64,000 bases of DNA from Brevibacterium iodinum ATCC 49514 (GTDB taxonomy: Bacteria > Actinomycetota > Actinomycetes > Actinomycetales > Brevibacteriaceae): positions 544,029-608,028 of the forward strand of contig NZ_FXYX01000001.1 in the NCBI RefSeq assembly GCF_900169265.1, given 5' to 3'. The notes under the pieces are model-generated. The model worked only from the letters and a program-made list of their open reading frames with translations. It was not told the DNA's origin and ran no database searches. A program made the translations under genes and the position numbers. Positions within the stretch are counted from its first letter, which is position 1. Each line of letters begins with the position of its first letter. Shown in pieces: positions 56,720 to 64,000 of the stretch.

Positions 56720-57607
56720 ATGTCACAGCCGCCTCCCTCCCCTTCTGCGCCGCCGCCTTCGTCGGCGACCGCCTCGGCGTCGGATCCGAATGCACCTAGA
56801 CAATCGGTGCGTATCCTGCGGCGCACGATCGCCATCGTCATCGTCGTGGCCTTCAGCCTGGCTGCGGCCGGCGGGATCATCGTCCTCCTCGGCGACATCG
56901 AGTCCGAAGCGACGTACAAAGTCATCGGCACCACGGCTCTGACCGGCGCCGTCAGTGTCGCAGCGTTCTGCGGCGCCACGCTCATCGGTCGCCGGACCCA
57001 GTGGTTCGGAATCGTCACGATCGGCATGGCTGCAGTCACGATGGCGCTGAGTCTGTGGTTCCTCTGGGGTGATCCATTTGGTGGACCGGATAACTACGAT
57101 GTCTGGTACTTCCTGTTCAAAACCCTGTCCTCGTTCGCACTCCTCACCGCTGTCGCTTCGATATCCGCGCTCATTCTGCTGCTGGTGCCCCGGTCCTGGA
57201 TGGTGCGGATCGGGCTGCCGATCACGCTCGGCCTGCTAGGCCTCGGCACGAGCCTGGTTCTCGTCACGATCTGGGTGGAGTCAGCGTGGGAACTCGAGTG
57301 GCTGACCCGCCTCAACGGGATCGTGTGGATCCTCGCCGCACTTGGGGTCGTCGTCGTGCCGCTGACTTCGCTGCTGCTCAGGGCCGGGGCGAAGCCTGCG
57401 CGCGCCGACCGCGCCGGCGAGACGTCAGCCCGATCGACTCAACCGTCGTCGTCCGAGCCGTCGTCCCAACCGGCGCCGGCCCTGTCGCCTTCGACGCTCG
57501 ATCACATCAACGCCGCCGCGCGGGCCGAGGGCATCACTGCAGATGAGCTCATCGATCGGCTTCTGACCGCGGAGCCTCGAACCCCTTCGGCAGACGAGAG
57601 TCGATGA
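56720..57607 (+). CDS. Membrane protein of unknown family
   Basis: 295 residues. The first 27 are Pro/Ser-rich; six predicted helices follow between 35 and 225 (for example TIAIVIVVAFSLAAAGGIIV). The C-terminus is a Ser/Pro linker and then a short helical module, STLDHINAAARAEGITADEL followed by IDRLLTA, resembling a small dimerisation or DNA-binding helix pair. GGAAGG lies upstream of ATG 56720. It overlaps the converging gene by 59 bp, unusually long for tail-to-tail genes. The function is unknown. Confidence 0.75.
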   Translation: MSQPPPSPSAPPPSSATASASDPNAPRQSVRILRRTIAIVIVVAFSLAAAGGIIVLLGDIESEATYKVIGTTALTGAVSVAAFCGATLIGRRTQWFGIVTIGMAAVTMALSLWFLWGDPFGGPDNYDVWYFLFKTLSSFALLTAVASISALILLLVPRSWMVRIGLPITLGLLGLGTSLVLVTIWVESAWELEWLTRLNGIVWILAALGVVVVPLTSLLLRAGAKPARADRAGETSARSTQPSSSEPSSQPAPALSPSTLDHINAAARAEGITADELIDRLLTAEPRTPSADESR

Positions 57608-57953
57608 AACCTGCGACGAAGGCGCCGATGACGATCAGGACGAGGAGCGCGATCATGCCGGCGAAATTCGACAGCACAGGGTTTGTGAAGTCGAACAGTC
57701 CCGGCCAGATGGCGTAGACGACCACACAGCACACGCCCACGAATCCGAACACGTTGAGCGTCGCCTGGCCCGTAGACCGCGCGCGCTTCCCGCTGTGCTT
57801 TGCGGCTTTCTCTTCGGGGGTGCCGAACTCGGCGTCGGGTGTCGTCCCTCCCGCCTCCGCTCTGTCTTTGACCTCGTGGAGAACGGTGAGGACCTGGTCT
57901 TCTTCACACCCGCGCTTACGCAGTTTCTGGGCGAGCTCGCTGTAGTAGCTCAT
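57549..57953 (-). CDS. Small membrane protein with an N-terminal HAAS/DUF1700-like helical segment
   Basis: 134 residues. Residues 1-45 are amphipathic and charged (ELAQKLRKRGCEEDQVLTVL), resembling the HAAS signalling module; two helices follow (about 67-85 and 96-118). The start overlaps the neighbouring CPBP gene stop by 4 bp on the same strand, so they are cotranscribed. The last 59 bp overlap the opposite gene. The function is unknown, perhaps a signalling partner of the protease. Confidence 0.7.
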   Translation of the reverse strand: MSYYSELAQKLRKRGCEEDQVLTVLHEVKDRAEAGGTTPDAEFGTPEEKAAKHSGKRARSTGQATLNVFGFVGVCCVVVYAIWPGLFDFTNPVLSNFAGMIALLVLIVIGAFVAGFIDSRLPKGFEAPRSEADR

Positions 57954-58960
57954 GACAGGTTCGCTTCCGTTTCGGGGTCCGCATTCACGTCGCTGTCCAC
58001 CGCAGTTTCCTCGTTCCCCGGGCTGTCCCCGAGGGGACGCATCGGTTCACGGTTCGAAGGGCCGCCTCGGCGAAAGGACGATCCGCCTCGGCGGCGATGA
58101 TCGAGGACGACGATGATGCCGAAGACGATCGGAGCCGCGATCGACATGACGACCTCGACCGTGGGGGCGCTCGTCGCATTGAGGTCGGCACCGGCGAGCA
58201 CACCCAGACCGAACGCGAAGACGTTGTTGACGATGTGGAAGGCAATTCCGGCCTCGAGGCCGCCGGTGATGATGGTCAGGGCGCCGACGATGACGGCGAA
58301 GATGCCGACGTCGATGAGTCCCGGCAGGTCGTAGACATGGCCGACGACGAAGAACGGCACAGGGATGAGCACGGCCCACGCGGGGTGACGCAGCCATGAG
58401 CCGATGATGTTCATGGCCAGGCCGCGGAAGACGACCTCCTCGGCCGTCGCCTGGAAGGGGACGAGGAGGATGATGGCGACGAGCATGGCGAACACTTGGC
58501 TGTTCCACACGATTCCCGAGGTCAGATGGCCCATAGACCCGTCCGAGAAGGCGACCATGACGATCGCACAGACCACCCATACGGCCGCGCCGACCAGCAG
58601 ATACCGGCCGAGCCGCCCCCATCGCATGCCCCCGCGGAGCGAGAACATCGAGGAGAACAAGCGTCGGTAGATGCATAGGGTCGCGAGCTCGGCGGCCGGC
58701 CACATGAGGATCACGCTGATGAGTCCGAAGAGGACGCCCGTGGTGGTGTTCATGTCGATGAAGCGTTCCGACCACGCGTTGAAGTCGCTGTCGGCGCCGA
58801 GGGCGAACAGTGCCCAGAGGAAGAAGCCGACGAAGAGGACGATTGCGATGAGGTAGAACACCGCGGCCAAGACGGCCACGAGGAGCGGTTTGCACCACCG
58901 GTTGCCCGGCAATGCGGCGAACTGACGATGATAGTGCAGAGTGTGGGGTCGGTTTCTCAT
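57950..58960 (-). CDS. CPBP-family intramembrane metalloprotease
   Basis: 336 residues from ATG 58960, with GGGTGGAG upstream. Eight or so helices. CPBP/ABI motifs are all present: ATAEEVVFRGLAMN (motif 1, EExxxR), PFFVVGHVYD (motif 2, FxxxH) and GIAFHIVNNVFAFG (motif 3, HxxxN). Such proteases process membrane or peptide substrates and may confer bacteriocin immunity. The C-terminal 55 residues are a charged tail. Divergent from a two-component system 181 bp away. Confidence 0.9.
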   Translation of the reverse strand: MRNRPHTLHYHRQFAALPGNRWCKPLLVAVLAAVFYLIAIVLFVGFFLWALFALGADSDFNAWSERFIDMNTTTGVLFGLISVILMWPAAELATLCIYRRLFSSMFSLRGGMRWGRLGRYLLVGAAVWVVCAIVMVAFSDGSMGHLTSGIVWNSQVFAMLVAIILLVPFQATAEEVVFRGLAMNIIGSWLRHPAWAVLIPVPFFVVGHVYDLPGLIDVGIFAVIVGALTIITGGLEAGIAFHIVNNVFAFGLGVLAGADLNATSAPTVEVVMSIAAPIVFGIIVVLDHRRRGGSSFRRGGPSNREPMRPLGDSPGNEETAVDSDVNADPETEANLS

Positions 58961-59141
58961 GTCTCCACCCTTTCGAAACCGGCGGCCGCCCCCCATCGGT
59001 CAAGGGCATGATTCATGTCATCCGATCGAATGAATGCGCACGTCAGATGGCCGTCGGCCGGATGCCTGCGACCCCATTGACGGACACATTTCATCCTTTC
59101 GGGCGACAGACCATCCGACGTCTCACCGGTAGGGTCGAAGA

Positions 59142-60551
59142 GTGACACCTCGCCCCGCCCGCCGCCCGCTCGTGCATGCCCTGCTCTGGACAGGCATCTC
59201 GGCCGTCATCGGTGTGCTCCTGCTCTTCATCGTCATTGGGATCGAATGGCCGGATCTGAACAGCGCAGAAGCCCAGGATGACGCGCTCTTCTTCGAGTTC
59301 CTCGTCCACCTCGTCTTCGGGCTCATCGCCTTCATCTGTCTGCCCGTCGTCCTCCTCTTCGATGGACGACGGGTTCCGCGCAAGCAGCTGCGTCCGAAGG
59401 TGCTGGCCGCAGAGAAGCTGCGCGAATTCCTCACCGTCACCGGCCACGGGGGTGAGGAGTTCCTTGCCGCCGACGGATCAGTCGAAGCACTCCAGCGCCG
59501 CCCCGGCGGCTGGGTTACCGTCACCGTCGGGATCATCGGACTCCTCCTGGGCACGGTCAGCGCCCTCGGTTTCTTCGCAGCGTCGCTCATCCTCGTGTCG
59601 CTGTCGGCCCGGCGCAGCTGGGCCCTCGACTTCGTCGCACTCGCCGCCACACTGGCAGCCTTCTCAGCGACCTATGTGCTCACTCCACAGGCGGCGGGAG
59701 CCTTCGATCTTCCCGTGTTCGTCTTCGGCGGCACGATGTACGCCATCATCGTCATCATCGGCGTCATCCGCGGCGCCCGCGAGCAGGGGTTCATCGACTC
59801 CGCCGCGCAGACACTGCTGCGCGAACGCTCCCGGCAGGACCGCGCCATCGCCGAGGTGCGCCGCGGCATCGCCCGCGACATGCACGATTCCCTGTCCCAT
59901 CACCTGTCCGTCATCGCGATGTACTCCGGTGCCCTATCCGTGCGGGAGGACCTCGACCCCGACGAGGTCCGCGAAAGTGCCCGACTCATCGCCGATGCGG
60001 CCCGTCGCTCCGGTGTCGAACTGCGTGAGGTGCTCACCATGCTGCGCAGCGACGATCAGGGCACGGTCATCGACCCCGACATCGACCGCCTCGTCGCGGC
60101 CAGGGGCGACACCGCCGAACTGCGCTACCTCGAACCGGTGACCGCCGGGGCGCTCCACCGGTGCGGGGCACTCGAGCAGACGACGATCTACCGCTTCGTC
60201 CAGGAGGCGATCACGAACGCGGTGAAGCACGCGCCCGGCCAGACGGTGACGATCAAGGTCGGCTTCGATGAGGCCGACGGTCACCTCGTGCTCGTCGCCA
60301 GCAATCCGCACACAGGTCTGGCCCCGGCCTTCCGCGCCGGAGCGCAGCAGCTCGTCTCCGGATCCGGGTTGGGACTGCTCGGCCTGCGCGAGAGAATGGA
60401 GGCCATGGGCGGCGATCTCACCGTGACGACGACCCCGGAGTTCACCCTCCGTGCCCGCGTCCCCGTCGATGCCGACATCTTCACAGACGGCGGCGCCCCG
60501 GGTATGACCGAAACGACCGCTTCCCCCGACGAGCAGGAGACGCAGTCATGA
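59142..60551 (+). CDS. Sensor histidine kinase, HisKA_3 type
   Basis: 469 residues from GTG 59142. TAGGGT lies exactly six bases before it, indicating a leaderless transcript and supporting this start. Four helices (about 12-35, 55-75, 125-150, 160-210). The kinase core has RGIARDMHDSLSHHLSVIAM with phospho-acceptor His, EAITNAVKHAPG (N box) and GSGLGLLGLRERMEAMGG (G2). A true G1 Asp motif is replaced by VLVASNPHTG. The stop overlaps the response-regulator start by 4 bp. The signal is unknown. Confidence 0.92.
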   Translation: MTPRPARRPLVHALLWTGISAVIGVLLLFIVIGIEWPDLNSAEAQDDALFFEFLVHLVFGLIAFICLPVVLLFDGRRVPRKQLRPKVLAAEKLREFLTVTGHGGEEFLAADGSVEALQRRPGGWVTVTVGIIGLLLGTVSALGFFAASLILVSLSARRSWALDFVALAATLAAFSATYVLTPQAAGAFDLPVFVFGGTMYAIIVIIGVIRGAREQGFIDSAAQTLLRERSRQDRAIAEVRRGIARDMHDSLSHHLSVIAMYSGALSVREDLDPDEVRESARLIADAARRSGVELREVLTMLRSDDQGTVIDPDIDRLVAARGDTAELRYLEPVTAGALHRCGALEQTTIYRFVQEAITNAVKHAPGQTVTIKVGFDEADGHLVLVASNPHTGLAPAFRAGAQQLVSGSGLGLLGLRERMEAMGGDLTVTTTPEFTLRARVPVDADIFTDGGAPGMTETTASPDEQETQS

Positions 60552-61180
60552 GCATTCGGGTACTCATCGCCGACGACGAATCTCTCATGCGCTCGGGTCT
60601 CAAGCTCCTCCTCGGCGCGGCGACCGATATCGAGGTCATCGCCGAGGCGGTCGACGGTGTCGAAGCCATCGACCTTGCCCGTCGGCTGAGTCCCGATCTC
60701 GTGCTCATGGACATCCGGATGCCCCGTCTCGACGGCCTCGAGGCAGCGCAGACGCTGCTGTCCGATCCCGAACATCCGCAGGTGCTCATGCTCACGGCCT
60801 TCGGGACCGACGATTTCATCCACCGCGCCCTGCAGTCCGGGGCGGCCGGCTACATCCTCAAGGACACCCCGCCGGAAGAACTCATCAACGCCGTTCGCGC
60901 GGCAGCCGACGGCACCCGCACCCTGTCGGCGACCGCCCTGGCCACGTTGATGTCGTCCCGTCCGGCCGCCTCGGCGTCGGATCAGGATCCGCTGGCACCA
61001 CTGTCGACCAGGGAGCGCGAGATCGCCGAGGCGGTCGCTCAGGGTTTGACGAACGCGCAGGTGGCGCGGTCGCTGTTCGTCTCGACGGCGACGGTGAAGA
61101 CCCACCTGGCGCGCATCTTCGACAAGCTCGAGGTGACCTCGCGGGTGCAGCTGGCGCTGCTCGTCAACGCCCGCCGCTGA
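60548..61180 (+). CDS. NarL-family response regulator
   Basis: 210 residues. Receiver: IADDESLMRSGL (acidic pocket), DLVLMDIRMPRLDGLEA with phospho-acceptor Asp54, and YILKDTPPEELI with Lys. The HTH (about 148-205) reads LSTREREIAEAVAQGLTNAQVARSLFVSTATVKTHL. Forms an operon with the kinase. Target genes are unknown; the divergent CPBP protease gene pair is a candidate. Confidence 0.94.
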   Translation: MSIRVLIADDESLMRSGLKLLLGAATDIEVIAEAVDGVEAIDLARRLSPDLVLMDIRMPRLDGLEAAQTLLSDPEHPQVLMLTAFGTDDFIHRALQSGAAGYILKDTPPEELINAVRAAADGTRTLSATALATLMSSRPAASASDQDPLAPLSTREREIAEAVAQGLTNAQVARSLFVSTATVKTHLARIFDKLEVTSRVQLALLVNARR

Positions 61181-61194
61181 GCCTCCCTAGTCGA

Positions 61195-61956
61195 TCATTT
61201 CGGAGCCATGCGGATGGCGCCGTCGAGGCGGATCGTCTCCCCGTTGAGCATCGGGTTGGCGACGATCGATTCGACGAGCTGCGCGTATTCGGCGGGCTTG
61301 CCCAGTCGGGCCGGGTGCGGCACGGACTTGCCGAGGGATTCCTGCGCCTCGGCGGGCAGACCCGCCATCATCGGGGTCTCGAAGATGCCGGGGGCGATGG
61401 TGACGACACGGATGAGAGAGGCGGCGAGTTCGCGGGCCATCGGCAGGGTCACCGCGGCCACGGCTCCCTTGGAGGCCGAGTAGGCGATCTGGCCGATCTG
61501 ACCGTCGAAAGCCGCGACGGAGGCTGTGTTGACGATGACTCCGCGCTCTTCGCCGTGCGCCTCTTGGCCTTGCATTGCTGCGGCAACGAGTCGGCAGACG
61601 TTGACGGTTCCGACGATGTTGATGTTCAGCACCTTCTGGAATGCCTCGAGCGGCAGCGGTCCCTTGCGGGAGACGAGCTTGCCGGGGGTCGCGACGCCCG
61701 CGCAGTTGACGACTACGCGCAGGTCGCCGAGCCCGGTGGCGGTGTCGACGGCGGCCTGAACCTGCTCTTCGTTCGTCACGTCAGCGGTGACGAAGTGGGC
61801 GGATTCGCCGAGTTCGGCGGCGACCTGCTGCCCCACCTCGGCGTTGAGGTCGACCATGACGACCTGGGCGCCGGCGGCCAGGAGGCGTTCGGTAGTGGCG
61901 CGGCCGAGTCCGGAGGCTCCGCCGGTGACGAGGGCGACGGTATTCGTGAGATCCAT
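61195..61956 (-). CDS. Short-chain dehydrogenase, 3-hydroxyacyl-CoA dehydrogenase type II-like
   Basis: 253 residues from ATG 61956 (AAAGGA upstream). Classical SDR: VTGGASGLGRAT (NAD binding), NCAG, catalytic Ser in VNTASVAAFDGQIGQIAYSASKG (YxxxK), and APGIFETPMM. The sequence resembles the HSD17B10/FabG-like group acting on short 3-hydroxyacyl-CoA. It probably works in fatty-acid or branched-chain amino acid breakdown; the neighbouring TetR and FMN reductase give no direct clue. Confidence 0.9.
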   Translation of the reverse strand: MDLTNTVALVTGGASGLGRATTERLLAAGAQVVMVDLNAEVGQQVAAELGESAHFVTADVTNEEQVQAAVDTATGLGDLRVVVNCAGVATPGKLVSRKGPLPLEAFQKVLNINIVGTVNVCRLVAAAMQGQEAHGEERGVIVNTASVAAFDGQIGQIAYSASKGAVAAVTLPMARELAASLIRVVTIAPGIFETPMMAGLPAEAQESLGKSVPHPARLGKPAEYAQLVESIVANPMLNGETIRLDGAIRMAPK

Positions 61957-62136
61957 GAGTGTCCTTTGCATCGCTGAGCGAACAGTTGATCACTGCGACT
62001 CTAACGCAGATGTGGGGACGGTCACCGTGCACGGTCGGGTGGGGCGGCCTCGGCGGGGGATCACCCTGTCGGCGGCGCCGGTCGCGACGGGGACGGTTTC
62101 GGTCGCGAGGGCGTCGGTCGACGCGGGGACGACGAA

Positions 62137-62162
62137 GCCCGCCGGTCAGGTGACCGGCGGGC
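62137..62162. terminator. Terminator hairpin GCCCGCCGGTC-AGGT-GACCGGCGGGC
   Basis: Perfect 11-bp stem with a 4-base loop, 28 bases beyond the stop of the leftward FMN reductase gene. Confidence 0.8.
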
Positions 62163-62190
62163 CTGTCTCAGCTCAGCTGTGCGGGCAGAC

Positions 62191-62769
62191 TCAGGCGGCC
62201 TGTTCCTCGGCACCGGCTTCGCGCACGGACTTCAGGGCCTCGCCCCAGGCGACGATGTCGTCGACCATGGAGGCGAACGGGGCGGCCGAGACCTCGGTCG
62301 GGGCGAACGTGCCGTCGGCGACGTCGGTGAAGATCGAGAACGACGCCTGGTCGCGGACGACGGCGAGCTTGTAGTTCGCGAGGATGTGGCGCAGGTGCTC
62401 AGCGGCGCGCACTCCCTTGTCGGCGCCGTAGTTCACGATGCCGGCGACCTTGTGGTTGAACTCGGTGGCGACGAAGTCGAGGGCGTTCTTCAGCGAGCCG
62501 GAGATCGAGTGGTTGTACTCAGGGGTGACGAAGATGAAGGCGTCGAACTCTTCGAGCTTCGCGCCCCAGGCCTTCGTGTGGTCGTTGGCGTACATCTTCG
62601 CACCGGCGGGGATCACCTCGTCGAGGAGGGGCAGGTCGAAGCTGCCGAAGTCAACGACCTCGGCTCGGACGTCATCATTGGAAGCCAGCTGCTGCTCGAC
62701 CCAGCTCACGATCTGCGGGTTGAGCGCCTGCGGGCGGGAAGTTCCGGGAATGATGGCAATGTTGAGCAT
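62191..62769 (-). CDS. NADPH-dependent FMN reductase
   Basis: 192 residues from ATG 62769, with GAGGACG upstream. Flavodoxin-like fold: IIPGTSRPQALNPQIVSWV (FMN phosphate loop) and FVTPEYNHSISGSLKNALDF, the family signature. It reduces FMN, quinones or azo compounds with NAD(P)H. A TetR gene diverges from it 396 bp away and could control it. Confidence 0.92.
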   Translation of the reverse strand: MLNIAIIPGTSRPQALNPQIVSWVEQQLASNDDVRAEVVDFGSFDLPLLDEVIPAGAKMYANDHTKAWGAKLEEFDAFIFVTPEYNHSISGSLKNALDFVATEFNHKVAGIVNYGADKGVRAAEHLRHILANYKLAVVRDQASFSIFTDVADGTFAPTEVSAAPFASMVDDIVAWGEALKSVREAGAEEQAA

Positions 62770-63165
62770 ATGCGTCCTCAAATCGTTGAGCGGTGCCCAC
62801 CGGCCGGGCGGCCATGGCGGTCGAGTTCACGGGCCGAGCCTGCGACCTCGGCGAACCGGGTCGGCTGCAACTCCACCGTGACCAACATTGTTGAACACTC
62901 AATCATTCCCGGATAGAGAGTGACGCTGGTCACCGGTTGAGGCTGGGTCAGGTCACTGACCAGGCACTGCTCGTTCACTGTTCCGGTGACGGGGCCATAC
63001 GAAGTCCGCGACCGGTCGCAACGGACGCCGAACACGGCGATACCGTAATTCCGCGCGAAATCAGGCCCGCAGAGACCACCTGTCGTGTATGGTCGTTGGG
63101 CAAGTGAAAGACTGTTCGTTAAAAAGTCGGCTTCAACGGAAAACAAGGCAAGGAGTCCGGTCATC
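62770..63165. promoter_or_regulatory. Divergent regulatory region with two dyads
   Basis: About 400 bases between the FMN reductase and TetR genes. GTGAC-GCTG-GTCAC (62920-62933) and GGTCAG-GTCA-CTGACC (62946-62961) lie close together and share GGTCA half-sites, a plausible operator pair. The reverse-strand open frame over this region (62778-63257) looks non-coding. Confidence 0.4.
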
Positions 63166-63825
63166 GTGCGCTCAACCAACGGCCGCAACAATATTCTCCG
63201 CTCGGCCCGGGACACCTTCGCGGACAAAGGATTCGACGGCGCGTCCATCCGCGACATCGCGCAGACAGCAGGCCTGAGCCTCTCTGCGCTCTACTACTAC
63301 TTCCCGTCCAAACAGGAAGCGCTCTACGAACTCGTCCACACAGCGTATACCTGGTACGTCGAACACTGCCGGGCGGTCATCAACGACGTCGATGACGATC
63401 CAGTCGACCAGCTGGCCGTGGCGGTGCGCTACCTCGCCCGCTACCGCATGGAGAACGTCTCGGTCTCCACTGTGCTGCTGCGCGATACCGAACGGCTCAC
63501 CGGCGACAACGCCGTCCGCGTCAAGGGTCTCCAGCGGGAGGCTCGCGAGATCATGGGCGATATCGTCCAGGCCGGCGTGGACTCGGGTAAGTTCCACGTC
63601 AGCAGTGCGGCTCTGGCCACTCGCGCCATCCACTCGATCTGCAACTCGCTCTCGCTGTGGTACCGGCCGACGGGCGATCTGACTCCCGACATGATCGAGC
63701 GCGACTTCACTCAGTACTCGATGCGCATCCTTGGGCTCGACCCCGACGAGGCCGAACTCGACCGCCTGCTGGCACTGCCGGTCAACCAGGCCGGAATGCT
63801 CGACTTCATCGCCGACACCAACTGA
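63166..63825 (+). CDS. TetR-family regulator
   Basis: 219 residues from GTG 63166, preceded by AAGGAG. HTH (about 10-55): NNILRSARDTFADKGFDGAS, then IRDIAQTAGLSLSALYYYFPSKQEALYELV. The C-terminal domain, with YRMENVSVSTVLLRDTERL, resembles the KstR2/FadR-like TetR_C group that binds acyl-CoA-type ligands; this is tentative. It may regulate the divergent reductase through dyads in the intergenic region. Confidence 0.9.
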   Translation: MRSTNGRNNILRSARDTFADKGFDGASIRDIAQTAGLSLSALYYYFPSKQEALYELVHTAYTWYVEHCRAVINDVDDDPVDQLAVAVRYLARYRMENVSVSTVLLRDTERLTGDNAVRVKGLQREAREIMGDIVQAGVDSGKFHVSSAALATRAIHSICNSLSLWYRPTGDLTPDMIERDFTQYSMRILGLDPDEAELDRLLALPVNQAGMLDFIADTN

Positions 63826-63844
63826 CCCCTTGCTACCTGACGGC

Positions 63845-63876
63845 GGCCCAGCAACCTCGCGCAAGGTTGCTGGGCC
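63845..63876. terminator. Terminator hairpin with perfect 13-bp stem
   Basis: GGCCCAGCAACCT and AGGTTGCTGGGCC pair perfectly around CGCGCA, 20 bases after the TetR stop. It also lies past the converging partial gene, so it works for both. Confidence 0.85.
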
Positions 63877-63892
63877 GATCCTTCTATGTCTG

Positions 63893-64000
63893 TCAAGCCG
63901 ACGTGGGAATTGTTTCTAGCCCGTTGAGAACCTTGAAAACTCGACGCGCGAGATACCATTTGAGCTTGCGCTTGAGCTCCCTCTTCGACTTCTTCGTCAG
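63893..64000 (-). CDS. C-terminus of a gene cut by the window edge, possibly an IS110-like transposase
   Basis: The reverse-strand frame entering from the right edge reads LTKKSKRELKRKLKWYLARR, then VFKVLNGLETIPTSA and stops at 63893. The basic S-x-R-E-x-x-x-x-L-K-x-x-L-A-R-x-V-F pattern resembles the end of IS110-family transposases, but 35 residues are too few to be sure. Codon use is less GC-rich than in the neighbours, consistent with a mobile element. Confidence 0.45.
   Translation of the reverse strand: MTKKSKRELKRKLKWYLARRVFKVLNGLETIPTSA

Noticed and set aside
59017..59045. Short palindromes (CATGATTCATG, ATTCAT/ATGAAT) before the kinase gene
   Set aside because: Too short or widely spaced to separate from chance without comparison to relatives.
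62778..63257. Reverse-strand open frame over the reductase-TetR gap
   Set aside because: Composition is not coding-like and it runs antisense into the TetR HTH.

Overview
The window reads as a chromosomal stretch of a high-GC actinobacterium, most likely Brevibacterium or a close Micrococcales relative. The inference rests on codon use, a NarKGHJI cluster with a Mycobacterium/Corynebacterium-like gene order, LysE/LysG and ribDEBAH organised as in Actinobacteria, many TANNNT -10 boxes placed exactly six bases before a start codon (leaderless genes), and strong enrichment of GCCGAGGCGG. No rRNA, tRNA or CRISPR array was seen. Both edges cut genes: a COG0523-like gene on the left and a transposase-like C-terminus on the right.

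Region by region. 1-1.2 kb: a zinc-starvation pair (COG0523-like protein and cysteine-free ribosomal protein L36) diverging from a Zur-type box. 1.2-2.7 kb: a GntR regulator, twin operator-like palindromes and the tail of a lost transporter. 2.7-13.4 kb: nitrate respiration: a MobA-DUF6457 fusion, narK-narG-narH-narJ-narI, and a SufR/ArnR-like regulator; the same TTCTA-N7-TAGAA dyad stands before mobA/narK and before the regulator. 13.5-23.3 kb: amidase, DUF998, PEP-mutase/ICL-like lyase, double-VOC protein, RecQ-phosphoribosyltransferase fusion, a TetR-controlled membrane protein, lysG-lysE and a truncated AAA ATPase. 23.6-30.3 kb: YhgE/Pip membrane protein with its ATPase, a DUF805 protein, and a MarR-MFS pair. 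30.4-34.6 kb: FMN riboswitch, attenuator and the ribD-ribE-ribBA-ribH operon, closed by a 20-bp-stem hairpin. 34.7-36.4 kb: pyruvate:quinone oxidoreductase.

36.8-44.4 kb holds a complete Wadjet anti-plasmid defence operon (jetA-jetB-jetC-jetD, all with 4-bp overlaps), preceded on the same strand by a YjbR/MmcQ-type gene; an MFS remnant lies at its downstream edge. 44.4-50 kb is metabolic and hypothetical genes (asparaginase, MDR reductase, DUF402, amidohydrolase, DUF421, a truncated SDR). 49.9-53.4 kb is a sensor kinase-response regulator-DUF4097 operon. 53.5-56.3 kb has a cystathionine gamma-synthase-type gene with a perfect 15-bp hairpin in its leader, and a nitronate monooxygenase. 56.3-56.6 kb keeps scars of a deleted two-component system. 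56.7-61.2 kb has membrane proteins, a CPBP protease and an intact NarL-type two-component pair. 61.2-63.9 kb has an SDR, an FMN reductase and a TetR regulator.

The strongest leads are: the shared operator joining the Fe-S-type regulator to mobA/narK; the Wadjet operon with its upstream partner gene and dyad; the riboswitch whose terminator stem contains the ribD ribosome-binding site; the repeated leaderless promoter layout; and several gene remnants that record deletions.
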